Below the pieces are notes generated by a model, which made no database searches, was not told where the DNA came from, and saw nothing but the letters and a program-made list of their open reading frames with translations. A DNA stretch of 64,000 nt, from contig NC_045138.2 of NCBI RefSeq assembly GCF_008831285.2, positions 3,512,143-3,576,142 on the forward strand, written 5' to 3'. Of this stretch, positions 1-12,990 are shown piece after piece; position 1 is the first letter of the stretch, and each line of letters begins with the position of its first letter. The position numbers and the translations under genes were made by a program. This stretch comes from Nymphaea colorata. Taxonomy: Eukaryota; Streptophyta; Magnoliopsida; Nymphaeales; Nymphaeaceae.

Positions 1-3000
1 AATGCATGGGTGCGCTATTCACATCAGCAGTGGGGCCACTGCATGAAGATTGCAGTGGACAGTGGTGGAGCCAGGCCAAATAAAAAAAAAAAAAAAAAAA
101 AAAAAGAGAGAGAAAAAAGAAAAATCAAGGAGGACTGCAGAGATTTACTAAATTTTCTACAAATACTAAGAGGGACATGTCTTATAGACTTTTGCACTTC
201 ATATTTGAAGAAAAAGAGAAGCATAAATTTCAAGCTTTTCCATCCATATGAAGAAAGGCCATTCACTAAGTAATGCTTCTAGGACCACACAAGACATGTC
301 TATTTTGATTTGACCATGGATTAATGCTTCTTCTGTCTGTTCTTGGGGCCTATATCAATTGATTAAATTGTATGAGTGAAGGGCGTCAAGACTCCGAAAT
401 CATTCTCAAGTCGGCCATTCTGATTCATGATCAGTTTAACTTCTCACAGTAAAGATCAGAAGGAAAAGGATGTATGATTAACGTACGTGCGTCATAGTTA
501 CCATTCACACAAGATTTTATGTTGTTGCTTTCAGAGGTTAGGTTAATCTACAGTTCTTAGTTCTTACATAGCGTGTAAAGTTCCTGCTTAGTAGTTGTTT
601 GTTTCTGGCGGACGTCAATTGAAGCAGGTTGATAGTACAGGGGGTTTCATTTAGGGTTAAGCAGAGTAAACATGATCATCTGTGCTAGCTGTTGGTGGTT
701 TGGTGTATGTCGGCAGGCAATATTTTCTCGTGGAAGAGATCCGCTGCTGTTTATAGTAATGGAAAGAAAGATTTGATTTGATTTGACTAGCTAGCTAGCT
801 AGCTGCTTCGATGACCGCCGGCCACCCTCTCCATTTCAAAGATGTGATGCATGGATGAATATCTCATCCCCAAGTCGCCCATCTTTTCAATAGATCAAGA
901 AAATGATGTATCCGTCACTCTCACACTCAGATTAATTATCATCTAGCTACCATTTTATTGTCGCCCTCTGAATACCCAATTGCTTACTTTTGATGAGGCT
1001 CCCTGACCGCTTAAATGATTAAATGATAAAGATCTAATCTGGCGATATGGAGTAATGGTGAAAAAAAGTTGCACGTAGTGCTTTTTTTACTTTTTAGGCT
1101 AATAAAACTTCACTTTCAGAAGACCAAACACATGATGATTTCCTTTAGTTATGATGGAAAAAGGTTTCATGCATCTTCGTCTCACTGAAAAGGTTCAAAG
1201 TAAATTGTATTGATCAGTGTGAATCTATGGCAGTCGAGTGCCAACACTTAGATGATCGACAAAGGCTAATATTTAAGCAAAACCGCTGTGAAGATTTGAT
1301 TGTTTCTGCTCCGTAAGGCTCTCAAGTGTCACCTCCTTTTACCTGGTCCTCGATGCTTTGGTCGATTATTAAGCTCCAGAATATTGATGGCGTCAAGTTG
1401 CCAAACGCTATTTAATGACGTACGGTCTCTTGATGTTTGGCAAACATTGTCAGGTCGATTCTTCACGTGCTGCTGCATTTTCAGCTTCCATGATTGAGTC
1501 TCGATCTTTAATTTCTCCTACTCGAAGCATGCAGTGCTCTCTGGTTCAATCAATCATGGGTGTTCTCCTTCATTTAATCGCGGGTGGCCTACTCATCAAT
1601 GGCGTTCCAGCTCGAAACCGATAATTGGTGGAAAAGAATGGTTCTCCTTTTATGGGGAGTGAATGTCTGTTCAACTAGATCTCTTCATAGTCTCCCTCAT
1701 GAAAGCATCCCCATTTTCATTTTTCCTACTGTTCTTCTTATATCTGCGCTTAATTTGGTGGTCCCTGTTATTCATGGCGTCGAATAGTTTTTTGGATAAG
1801 AAAATCCGGCGACGAGTTTTCGACGTTGGTCTGATCAATCAAGAGTGTCCAATTAGGTCCCACGCCCACTTAAGAAGCAGCACATCAGCCAGTTGCATTG
1901 CCGTCAACTCTACTTTTCTTTCTTCCCTTCTTTGAGTCATTTTCTGTTTGGTAGCAAGTCAGTTCAAGATCCTCCGATTACTCTTAAGTCGGCAGGGACC
2001 GCGGAAGTACAGTCAATTCTCCATGGGCCTCCAAGCTCCATGGCTGCAGTGCCACCTTTAACTTCATCATGCTGTTGTTTTCTGGATGGTAGATGCGTGG
2101 GTGGTGGTGATATCAACAGGCAGATCATCCACTGATCATAACCCTTCTGCTCTGCCATCTGTGTTGGGTCTTCTCATATCTTAATTACAGGCGTTAATTT
2201 GTCTGCTTTCCACGAGTCGGCCCTGCACTGCTCCGATTGATGGTATTTATGCATGAAAGTGATGTTTCATGATTGTAAGTTTTACTCAATATTGTAAAAA
2301 TCGGTTCCGACTCTCCTATCGAAAATCTTAGAAAATCGTGAGTTTCAGAAACAAAATATTTATTTGGAAGGATGAAAATGGGTGGAAAACTGAAATGATG
2401 ATCCAATATGTATCTGCTTTTGTACATTTACACGTTTTCTTGAAGACTATGAAACAACTAAATCATGTAATCGGCCACAAATTTGGGCTACTCAGGATAA
2501 ACCATAACAGAAAAGAGGTTCTAATGCAGCTTAGATGCCTAGAATTTAGAATGCATTCAAGAATTAAAGAATGAAAAGCCGCCTAGCCGTCATTCTAAAT
2601 AAGGATGAACACATGCTCTTTACTAAGACAAATAGTCATTAACTGTACTGTAACTTATAATTAGTGCGTTGTGAGGACAACAGAAACCGATTTGGGGAAC
2701 TTGGGGATCAAATTTCTGCTGGTGTTTACACACGGACTAGTTTCAAGTGACCCTTCTTTAAAAATTATGATCGGGCTGCACCACTTGAAGATACTTTAAG
2801 ACAAGCTTTCCATAATTTCTTGTTGCGGTAAGTAGCACTCAGTCGAAAGTACTTCCATCTCTCTTTTCCTGACAGGTTTGCCAATAAAAGGTGAGGCCAC
2901 TTGCCCGGGAAAGAATTTTCATGAAGTTTAAACGATATTGAGCGCTTACTTCCCAATTCTTACCAAAAATGCATGCCTAATGAGATGATAATGGCAGTAT

Positions 3001-4421
3001 ATACTATATACTCTCTCTCAATCACAAACTCTAAAAGGCTACATGCTTGCCTACAACAAGTAGATATGGATTGCACGTCCTTCTTCACTTGAACCAAATT
3101 GCCCTGCTCACACGCTTTGGTGATGGAGGATGTACCCGTAGCGCAGCTGTGCCTCGAGCTAAAGGCCACAGAACTAGCTAGGACCTAGGCATGCATCTAC
3201 GCGGCCATGGTTGAGAACCTCACAAAATGGTTGAAACAGGGTCTCTGTTTCTTCTTTTTTTCGTTTTCTTCAGCAGAGGGATGCAGTGATTGATCCCGAC
3301 GTTTAACAGACCGCCATGTCCAACGAAGTGAAGTTGGCTCTTAGCGCCCGCTGAGGTACAGCGTGCTGTCCTGTCTGAGCGAACGAACACTTCGCCAACT
3401 ATGAGGATGAAGTCATGGAGTACTTAAATCATGTCCTTTTATAACCTTGGTGTTGCTTTTCTTGTATTTTCTTATCTGTTTGGTGTTGGACCATATGTCG
3501 ACCAGAAGCTTGGAGCCAATGTGCCAACTACACTTCTGACTATACAGAATTTATCTTTTGTCTTCATGAATTTCCCCTTAACGAATCAGAAGACGCAGAT
3601 GCCATGTAAAAGGATTTGCTGTTCTTTTCTTTTAAACTGTCGGGTCGTCTGCGGGAGTCAATTCAAGCATCTTCCCATTGTGGAAATTGTCACCTTCAAG
3701 GAGAAGAACTAGAAGACCAGGAGGAGGAGGAGGAAGGTGGAAGGTGCTAGGTCTCCTTGCACGAGCCAAATTTAAAGTCCTGTTCTTTGAATTTCAGTGG
3801 CATTTAATTATAAACTTGACTTGGATATCATAGATTAACTTTGTACTGTAGCATCGTATCTTAAAATGTTGTGTTCTTGGATGGTTTTATGATCAGTATT
3901 CCATACAATTTTGAGGCACAAATCAACTGGCAGTCATTTGCATTATCCTCAGTTTTAGTTTCTGTGGGACTCCCAATTATGCTTTAGGAAGTCGACGAAT
4001 GGGTTACCAACGATTTCTTCAATCCATTGCATTTTTGGAGTTTGAAGAGACAGAAAAATTAAAGAAGAGAAAAATAAAACAGCTTCTATTCGGGATTAAG
4101 AAACAGTATGAAAAGCAGTTCGTAAAGCCTTCTTTTCTACAAGAGAGTTAAAACAATTTCAATTATAATCAAAATGGTACAAAGCCAGCTGCAGAATATA
4201 TTGTTCTTGCGGCACCAGAGACTATTGTAAGCCACAAGTCCTGTTTCTTGGTGACGACAGAGCATGTTGGGCTGCATCGGGCTCAATGCAAGAGACCACC
4301 AAGTTCAGGCTCTGTCCAGAGCGGGAACAACCTTTGGAGTGAAAGATGCCCTGATATGTTGGTCGGTTCCTTTGGTATATTTACAGCTAATTTGGGGGGT
4401 TTGTCTGTGCTACTACATCTA
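1..4421. other. Intergenic region, no gene recognised
   Basis: This 4.4-kb stretch is AT-rich spacer. It has a poly(A)/GA tract at about 80-117 and only short, unrelated open frames. Around 3300-3770 a few phrases look protein-like (see findings), but they are broken by stops and match no family I know. The last part (about 4200-4421) probably holds the 3' UTR of the minus-strand gene that ends at 4422. Confidence 0.6.
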
Positions 4422-5859
4422 TCATTCTTCATCCTTTTCTTTCGTTTCTGTGGAGATGCTCTGTTCATACACAAGCTGCACAGTCAAGGCTAACAAAATA
4501 ATTCCGAGAACTGCTATCTTCCGCCAGTCAACGGCGGATGAAATGGTGAGAGCATCGATGATGGTGAGCACCAACAGGCCAACCAGCGCCAGATAGATGT
4601 TTCTTCTTATGCTCGACTTGGCACTCCCTCGGGTGACTTCCTTGAGCTTTTTGACTTCCTCCTTGGCATCTACCTTCTTATCCCCTGTGGGTGGCTTGGT
4701 CTTCAGGCTCTTGAAGAAGAGCCCATCGTTCCTTTCCTTCTCCATCTGGTCTTCAAAGTCCTGCAATACTTGGTCGTTCCTCTTGATCTCCTCCTTGTTC
4801 AAACCTGCATCTTCTTCGAAGGCCTGCATCCGACTCTCCAGATTCTCCATGATCTGTTTTGAGTGTGATGAGCCCGATATCAGTATCAGAAGCGTGGGAA
4901 AAAAATTGAAGTGTAATTAGAAAGGCGACTACCCACTATTACAAGTATATTTTGTGAAAATGTTTTGTACTTTTTAGGCTTAACGTTATACTGAAGTTCA
5001 TGGGATTGCGAAGCCAATGAATTCCTGAACTTGGATAACTAGATTGCTATTTAGAAGTTGTTTGGGAGTCCCAAAAGATAAGACTTCACCAATTTAGGCT
5101 GTTTGGCAACTTGTTAGGGAGTCCCAAAAAGTTAGAATTCCACCAATTTTATGTGGGATAAAAAGGCCTAGGAATCCAAACGCAGAGTTCCGGAAAAAGC
5201 ATAGTCCAGATACTCGAGAATCCAAACGATATATTTTCTTAGTTGGGCTCGCGTCAATCAAGTAATGGAATCCACTATCCAGCGTAATCAAGATCAGTCG
5301 TTTTAATTTATCATCACCATCTTTTTCTTTCTTCTTCCTCTGTTTTCACCCTGCAAATATGAAGAAACCCATCACCAATCACCTCCCGGCCGACCATAGG
5401 CGTCTCTGAGTCGACTCAGCCTTCTCTCTTAGGCGCTCCCTCATATATATTTATTTTGAATCTACAGGAAAAGACAAGACAAGATGGGTATGTAAATCTG
5501 ACCCTTGCACTGGCTTCATCGAGTCCCTTGAGCGTTTCCTCTGCTATTGCATCGAACTCGACATTGGCCTCTTCGGCGAACTGTGTCAAGTAGGCAGATC
5601 GCTCGTCCAAGAAGTTGGTGAGCCTGACTTTCTGCGCTTCTATCATGGCCATCTTCGCCAGCAATTCCCGCTTGCGCTCATCTCCTTCCGGCGAAGAAGA
5701 AGAAGGTTCGGAATCCTTCGTGTTGCAGGACACAGTCACAAAACAGTGGTTCCTCTTATTCGGTCGTGGATTTCTGCGGTGAGGGAAGCACCGGTTGGGT
5801 GGATGAAGCGATGGATTCAAGATGACCTTGAGAGCGATCATGTTATTTGGTAGCAGCAC
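4422..5859 (-). CDS. Plastid-targeted coiled-coil protein with two membrane helices, function unknown
   Basis: Two exons join in frame: 5503-5859 (119 codons) and 4422-4853 (143 codons plus TGA), giving 262 aa. The donor is AGG|GTCAGA and the acceptor CAG|ATCATG, phase 0. The first 50 or so residues are basic, rich in Ser, Asn and Pro and poor in acids, which suggests a chloroplast transit peptide. An acidic, Lys/Glu-rich helical stretch (about 60-190) is a likely coiled coil. Two hydrophobic segments near the C-terminus (IYLALVGLLVLTIIDALTI and IAVLGIILLALTVQLVYE) look like a membrane hairpin, followed by an acidic tail. I do not recognise the family; a plastid envelope or thylakoid protein is an inference. 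The 649-bp intron contains a short duplicated stretch with the phrase GGGAGTCCCAAAA (near 5067 and 5119). The start is the first ATG of the frame; an internal Met at residue 7 is also possible. Confidence 0.75.
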
Positions 5860-6337
5860 AGAAGGAAGAAAGGGCTGGTGATGGATGCTCTTCTGCTACT
5901 TGTATAATTGAATTGCCCATTCCCCCTCTGAAATATTCTGCACCTCTCGTTTCTACAAGTGTTATCAACAATGAGGCATCATTTGGTAGAGCCGTGGAAG
6001 CGAAAGAAATTGTTCAGTACAAGGCACTAGTATTGCAGGTAATAGCTATTGTGCCCCTCATTCAATTCCCCCATACAGAATGCAGAGCCTTAGCTCCCCA
6101 TTTCAAATTCGAAGCTTTCACCTCACTTCAAGAAAACTTTAGCTGCTTATACCAGATTTGACATGACAGATGCAAAGAATTAGGAGGGTCAAAGCAATTC
6201 CTTTACTCGAAGCAATCTCTTTTATGTTGCTAAACTAGTGAGCTTAGGGGGAGATCTACATTGTCTATCAGAAATCATAAACCTCAATCTGATTGGAGAT
6301 AGAGCTACCACGGTTTATTTAGTTGAACTCAGGACTA

Positions 6338-6708
6338 GGGATGTCAATTGGATACACCATTTATCACCAAGTTTATCAAATGTTTATACATTTAAATTCG
6401 TACTCGAATACAAGTGCAGAAAAGACTATACTATTATCCTAAAGTGTTTTTTAAATTCAGAATGAAAACCCAATCTGAATCTGATTCTTATTTTTACGTC
6501 CCAATTCAAATCCTACTTTTAGATACCCAATTTGATGTATCAAGATTCAACTTTCGAAACGTATACGGTTATAAGATATCAGTGAGAAACTAAAACCGAA
6601 TCCTAACCTGACTATGGTCATATATTTGTTTACCAAGAATACAAGTCTGAATCTGATCGAATGTCATTTCTTAAATTCGAATCCGAGTATGTTCCATTGA
6701 CATCCATA
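6338..6708. mobile_element. MITE candidate with TAGGGATGTCAAT-type ends
   Basis: The left end reads GGGATGTCAATTGGATA and the right end, read on the other strand, GGATGTCAATGGAACA, so the ends form an imperfect terminal inverted repeat of about 14 bp around 370 bp of AT-rich DNA. The interior is full of TCTGAATCTGATT-like and TTCGAATCCGA phrases. Ends of this kind are common in small plant hAT-like elements. I could not find a clear 8-bp target duplication, so the exact limits are uncertain. Confidence 0.45.
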
Positions 6709-7607
6709 ATATAATTAGTAGGTGGTTCAAACATGTATTATTTTCAATATATTCACAAACTGGATGCCCGTAAACATTTTAATAAAAGATTATGGGGAAA
6801 TCATGCAGCGATTAATCCATGTGTGCAGTCATATTACACGAGCATTGTTTTATGAATGGTCCTGATCATAGAGTATGAAGATACTGGATGAGGAGATATG
6901 GAAACACGGTTTTTCTTGTTGATTTTGTGGGAAATTTTGGTCTTACGATGAATGAGTCTTTTGTTAAAAGGCTTGATGTATTAATGCCAATACTGGCGTG
7001 GTTGCAAGCGTTTTCCCGTGCATTGATCATATCTAAATCTTTTCTGAAATCCAAATGTGCCTACACTATTTGTATCTCAAATACGCATTTGGAAAAATAT
7101 TAGACCATGAAATGTTTATGAAATTTTAATTTTTTTAAGTAATATTTGCCCAAAAAATGAATTTTTAAGATCTTTCGTCTTTATACGCCTGAACAACTTT
7201 TGCCATCGGTGAGATCACAGGATTATATGTAAGAGGCATGGGTGAAATAATCTGTCGATTACCTACTTGATTGGACTTCAATAAGTTCGGTCAGATTCAT
7301 CAATTTTAAAGAAAAAAAATTCCTCACACTATCATTTAATTTCTAACAATTCTTTTCAATTTTAACAAAATCTAATAATATACCAAACCATAAGCACAAT
7401 GCAGGATCATGAAACATTTTGAAAGGTATGCAAAATATGAAGAAGATACACATTAATGAATTTTGTCTCTAACCAGTAGAAGATTCTGATCTCCTTGCCT
7501 TGGCCGGTAGACCTTGTCAAGTTTACAAATCTCGTGACACAATCTTGGATCTTTAGCTTTATGCTTAACACTGACCTCGCCTAGTAGAAAAGACCAGAGG
7601 GCCTAAT

Positions 7608-7900
7608 GAATTGCATAATCTTTTGTCGGTAGCTTTCCACAATGTATTATGAGAATTGGGATTAATTTGCAAGTGTCGCCCAGTAAGTTAAAGAACACGT
7701 CTATTATCAATGGCGGATAAAAATCTCCGATGGCGGCCACATTTGTGTGCAATGAATTGCAGAATCTTTGGTTGGTAGCTTTTTACAGTGTATTATGGGA
7801 ATTGAGACTCATTTGCAGTGTCGCCTAGTAAGTTAGGCAACACTTCTAGTATCAGTGGCAGACAAAAAGCTCTTATGGCTGACATACTTAAGTGCATTGA
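7608..7900. repeat. 146-bp tandem duplication
   Basis: The phrase GAATTGCATAATCTTT at 7608 recurs as GAATTGCAGAATCTTT at 7754, and the two units stay alignable through the ends of both (the second ends near 7900, just before an A-rich/GA tract). Copies differ at many bases, so the duplication is not recent. A related scrap (AGTGGCAGACAAAA) occurs again near 8488. Confidence 0.75.
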
Positions 7901-9600
7901 TAAAAAAAAAAAGAGAGAGAGAGAGCCGAGAAAAAGGAAATGTATTGACAAAATTGAGTGACAAAGCGTCACCTAGTAGCCAAAAAGGAAAGGAGCAGGA
8001 AAATCCCAAACAAAAAAAAACAAAGAGAGAGTGTGTAGTGACGGAAAATGTTGCTCCAAAATCTTGAACGGTGTCTGAAATGGATGAATGGCTGAATATT
8101 TTGCCGTTGTTGAAGACTTTCGGCCGCTTTGTCCGTAGTAAAAATCTCTTAGTGCTTTGACAGTAGCACCCATCAATTGGATGTGCCATTTGGTGCAACC
8201 TCAAAAGCCTGCCACTGCCACTGCCACTAGCTCGCAGCAGTTGTTCTGCTATATTCTTTGTTCCGAAGGTCTAGATAAGTTTGTTCCCTACTTTAAGAGT
8301 TCCGTCTACTGTTTATTCTCAATAATTAGTTGTCTGTTTATCCACATTTTGAAGCTGGTAAATAGCTCCTTCTTTGCGTCTGCATCTGCACCCTCGAATA
8401 CAAAGATGTCTGCCGACTGCGTAGCTGCAAATTTGTGATGCTAACCGTGTTGAATTTTGGTATATGGTGCTGCCAATTCACTACTAGTGGCAGACAAAAG
8501 ATGGATTTGACTCTCGTTGTTGAGAGACATGGCAGGAAAAGGGGCTCTTTATGGACAGTATGCACAATCACAGCAAACTGATTGTACCCAACGAGGCTTA
8601 GATTTCACCATTCGGAAAGATGATAAAAAAGAAGCAGGCACAGGCAGGCCCCCATCTTGAAGAGCTCATATACAGACTAATTACGTACCAATCAGCAGGA
8701 TGCATTAACCTTCCCATATGGACTGTAACTACAGGAAAGCAACTGACTGAAATATTCGGAGGAAGGTCGACGCAGTGGGACACGAGGGCGACACTCTGCC
8801 AATCCCGGTTTCTTCTAAACTTGATCCCATTATTTAACGTCATTCCTTGGAATACTAAGCGGGGACGGGGCAGCTGGTAAGAAGGCACGCGAGAAAACAA
8901 CCAGAAATTAGTTTTCATCATCTTGACTCCATGCTCTGCTTTTCCTTTCTAGTTTGAGATTTTCAAGTGGAGGCACTGTTTGCATGCGTGAACTACTAAT
9001 TGTTCACTTCGGAAGATACAGTGCATGAATGGCAGTTCGACCCCAAGAAAGTTCTCTCTCAAAATTCTCTGCTTTTTAGCATAAGGTATATATGTCATAT
9101 TGCTGGGGAATAGGAAAGTGGTGAAACACCCAACTGACTGGATTCTGCATTCTTCTGGCCACGAAATTCTGCTCAGTGAGGCTAGAGATTGTGAAGGTTA
9201 CAGTAGCAAGATTGTGGCATCTCATCTCGTGATCAATTAGTCCAAGCTCTGCCAAGAAGCAGCAGTACTAGAATGCCTTGGCCACCTATCTTACGTTGAC
9301 AAGCTGCGATCAGCTTTTGATGCAGCCGTTCCGTACTCTCCTGATTAGGAAGGATTACTTCACTAATCTGCACTCATGGTTTTACAGAGAGGATTCTAAC
9401 TCAGGAAACTGAATCTAACGTGTGTAGGGAAGCTATAGGTATACTCTTGGAAGCAAAAGAACCCATAAATGGACTACACTCTCCGTTGGATCTGCAAAAC
9501 GGATTGGTTCAGGCTTTCTTATGGTCTTCGTCACGAGTGGGAGCTTCACACTGGCACTGAGTAATCTCACTAAGTTTTCTCTTGCCTGTGCGATTTGGCG

Positions 9601-9692
9601 GCAACTTGTGCAGCTCGTGATGAAAGGCGCGATAAATATCAGCAACTTGTGCAGCTCGTGATGAAAGGCGCGACAAATATCAGCAACTTGTA
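9601..9692. repeat. 41-bp minisatellite, about 2.2 copies
   Basis: GCAACTTGTGCAGCTCGTGA starts at 9601 and again at 9642, with a partial third unit from 9683. The two full units differ by a single base (GATAAATATC versus GACAAATATC). Confidence 0.9.
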
Positions 9693-9872
9693 CATTAGGC
9701 TGCTCGCCAACAAGTAGTCTCAAGAAATTTGGGTCGAACGTTCAGTTTTGAACCCGTTTTGCTTCTTCTGATTCTAATGCATCTTGATTCTTATTCCAGG
9801 AACAGGAGATACAGTGTTTTTTTCCTCAAAAGATATCTCTAGAGTTAAGGAAACGAGAAGAAGAGAAAAGCT

Positions 9873-10013
9873 CATCATGCAAAATTAAGAACCAGAATGG
9901 GCGAGAAACGAATAACATTCATCATGCAAAATTAGGAACCAGAATGGGCGAGAAACGAATAACATTCATCATGCAAAATTAGGAACCAGAATGGGCGAGA
10001 AACGAATAACATT
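9873..10013. repeat. 47-bp minisatellite, three copies
   Basis: Units begin with CATCATGCAAAATTA at 9873, 9920 and 9967. They are nearly identical; the first has AAGAACC where the others have AGGAACC. They contain no open-frame logic and lie in spacer beyond the 3' end of the aquaporin gene. Confidence 0.95.
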
Positions 10014-10805
10014 TGGCAGCTGAATGAAAGAAAACACACGTCGTTAGCAGCTCCAAGGAAGAGAGAAAGAGAGAGAAGCTATTGTGGCCAGAACGTGCTG
10101 TCAACAACTCTCTGGTCATGAATTCACGAGAATCCACAGAGAGAGGGAGTAAAGGGCCTACAATTAATATAGGGGAGAGGGTTTATTAATTCCGTCCGTA
10201 TGTTTCATAAATTATTTGGACATTATTTATTGGCAAGGTGGGATCCCCAAAGGGGTCAGCCTTGATGGCATCTTTCTACTCTCCTGCTCCTTCTTGTCCT
10301 ATATATCTTTCTCTTCCATCTTTTTCCAGAAAACTCGCCCTCGTCATTGTAAAAAAGTTGTGGCCGAGCGATAATTAATGGATTCCTCTCATCGCATACA
10401 CAGTAACACAAAGGACCGCATTTCGCCAAAGAAGGGAAAGCAGAATGGACAAAGCCACACCCTATTAAATAAATAGACCAGATTCACAAGTACATGGAAA
10501 GAGAAGAGACCACAGTAGCAAATTCTCTCACTGACGAAAAAAAAGCAGAGATGAAGGGGAGTAATAAAAAACGTAGAAGTTTTATCTACACAGGTTGAGG
10601 TTGGTGGTGTGGGTGGCAGGCTTCTATCTGCAAGACACTTTGACAACATTGACACCTTCCCTGCGCAGATGGCTTTTAGTTGATATCGAGCGATCGTTCA
10701 TCCTTTCCGCGCCCGGCTACCATCATCGCCAATAGAAGAAAAAACAAAAGGAAAAGAAAAGGAAAAGAGACGGATTTTTGGAAAGAAAAGGCAGATATGG
10801 TAGAA

Positions 10806-12880
10806 TTAGACGTTGGGGTTGCTCCTGAAGGAACCAAGAGCCTTGATGGCAGAGGCTCTGAGGATGTATTGGTGGAAGGCAGCAGCAATGGCAGCTCCAA
10901 CGAAGGGCCCCAACCAGAAGATCCACTGCAACCCCAAGAACAAGACACATGTCATCAAATTGGCACCCAATATCAAGATAATGCGTTCAAACTGAAAAGA
11001 GTGGGCAGTGGCAGAAGCAGACAATAAAAAGTGGGTGGGAAGGGAAGGAGCTGGAGCACTTACGTGGTTGTGCCAGGTGGAGTCGTCGTTGAAGATGACC
11101 GCAGCGCCCAGGCTACGGGCAGGATTGATGCCCGTGCCCGTGAGTGGGATGGTGGCTAGATGGACCATGAACACCGCGAACCCAATGGGTAATGGTGCCA
11201 GAACCTGCAGTTTTCACAAAACCACAGAAAAAGAAAGAAGGGCGTAAGCAAGGCCAATCGGTCCCAAACTCCGGCCAAGCCAGATAAGGCTCCGAGACAC
11301 AAGATAAAAGCTAAAGAGAGTCATATAAGATAACACAGTGAAAATGAGAAGACGAGAGAAAGCTGCCCACCAAAAGAACACGCCAGGGCTGGGGAATCCT
11401 ACGACTTTTTATTTCCTAATCCTCGCCTTGCGTAAAAAGCAAAAGGTGAAAGGCTAACGCATTCACTGCAACACAGTGGGCCTTAAAGATGAAGAAATGA
11501 CATCATAATAGTGCAAGGGAAACCTACTACCCATTATAGTACAGAGAGAAAGATAGGAAATTTAGGCCGGAGAAAAGGGTCCTACAGTGTTTCCCTGAGG
11601 CGTTTATGTTCCCAGTCGACGGCATCTGGAGCTGTCAACCTGAACATGAAACCGTAATTCACTCAAGCTGCACCGTGGTGGCGATAATCGAGCCTGATTT
11701 TCCCAGTTTTGCCACCACCAACAACGGCAGAGAAAGAGAGAGAGAAAAAAAAAAGAGAGGAGGGGAGGTCTAGTTTGAGGAGTTGATGCTGTGGGCTTAC
11801 CGGCACATGGGAGTCACGGGCGTTCCTCTTGGGATCGGTGGCGGAGAAGACGGTGTAGACGAGGACGAAGGTGCCGATGATCTCAGCCCCGAGGCCGACG
11901 CCCTTGGAGACACCGAGGGCGAGGAAGTTGGTGCCTCCCCTATACCGGACGTAGTAGGCACTCTGGAAGCCCTTCACCAGGCCAACACCGCAGATGGCAC
12001 CCAGACACTGAGCCACTATGTAGAAGATGGCCCTGATCAGAGACACCTTCCTCGCCAGCAACAGGCCAAACGTCACGGCCGGGTTAATGTGACCGCCTGC
12101 AACACACCAAAACACCCCAAAACCAACAATTACGTCCTCGAACTAGAACCTATAATATAGTAGAACCGGGTCACACAGAAATCCATGCGTTAGTAACGCC
12201 AAAAATTTTCAGCAGAAAGTAAAATAGACAGTTTATTTCTTTCATAAACCTGATCCCCTGTCTTTCCAAGACCATAACACTCTGAAAACTCGGCCACCGG
12301 ATGCATGTATCAAATGAAACACGCGGCCTTCCACTTCCATCCCGACTTATTTTTTCTCTATTTAAGCGAAACCGGCAAAAAGAAAACAGGCATCAGGGAA
12401 GTGGGCGGCCTTCTGGCTTTCCACCCTTTGTTCGTTTTTGTTACATAACACTCGTCGACCACCAAACCCAGTCATCGGTGGGAGTAAAGCAGACGAGAAA
12501 GAAGGTAGAAAGCCCGTCTTGTCACCTGGAGGTGTCCTTTTGTGTGTATGAAAGAGAGAGACAGAGAGAAAAAGACCTGAAATTCCGGCGGTGCAGTAGA
12601 CGAGAACGAAGATCATGCCGCCGAAGGCCCAGGCGATTCCCAGCACGCCAACCCCGGCGCAGGGGTCGTTGGAAGTGGCGAACTGGTGCTTGTAGCCGAT
12701 GACGGTGGCGATGGTGATGTAGAGGAAGAGCAACGTCGCTATGAACTCCGCTATGACCGCCCTGTAGAAGGACCACTTGGTCAGGTCCTCGACGTCGAAC
12801 AGAGGCGCCGGCGGCGGGTCCGTATAGTCCTTGGCCGTGTACCCGGCGCCCTGCTCTGTCACCTCGACCTCCTTCCCCAT
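10806..12880 (-). CDS. PIP2: Plasma-membrane aquaporin, PIP2 subfamily
   Basis: Water channel of the plasma membrane. Four exons join in frame: 12577-12880, 11801-12096, 11064-11204, 10806-10925, giving 286 aa, the usual PIP2 size and the usual four-exon layout with a 141-bp third exon. All introns are GT-AG. The N-terminus [10 protein letters not shown] is PIP-like. Six membrane helices surround two NPA motifs (HINPAV, residues 106-108; GINPAR, 227-229). Regulatory residues known from PIP2 structures are present: loop-B Ser120 in ARKVS, loop-D His198 (cytosolic pH gating) and C-terminal serines 279 and 282 in GSFRS. The short N-terminal tail and the LGSFRSN-type end favour PIP2 over PIP1. 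The start at 12880 is chosen because upstream in-frame sequence is promoter and 5' UTR. The gene looks intact. Confidence 0.97.
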
Positions 12881-12980
12881 CCCTCTACCAGAAGACCAAG
12901 AAAGAGAAACCAAACCAGAGAGAGCGAGAGAGTGTGTGTGTGAGGGCTGCTGCTTCTGGTCATGTAGTGCGTCTGGGAAG

Positions 12981-12990
12981 GTATTTATGG
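12981..12990 (-). promoter_or_regulatory. TATA box of the PIP2 gene
   Basis: The minus strand reads CCATAAATAC, 100 bp upstream of the PIP2 ATG. A start site about 30 bp downstream would leave a 5' UTR near 70 nt that is rich in CT repeats. Assignment is by position and motif only. Confidence 0.6.

Larger units (their letters stand above)
5860..10388. other. Intergenic region with repeats
   Basis: No convincing gene is visible in this spacer. It holds a MITE candidate (6338-6708), a 146-bp tandem duplication (7608-7900), and two short minisatellites (9601-9692 and 9873-10013), listed separately. Open frames on both strands here are short and have no recognisable motifs. Confidence 0.6.

Noticed and set aside
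9873-10013. CRISPR-like array
   Set aside because: The three units are contiguous with no distinct spacers and lie in a plant nuclear genome; it is a minisatellite.
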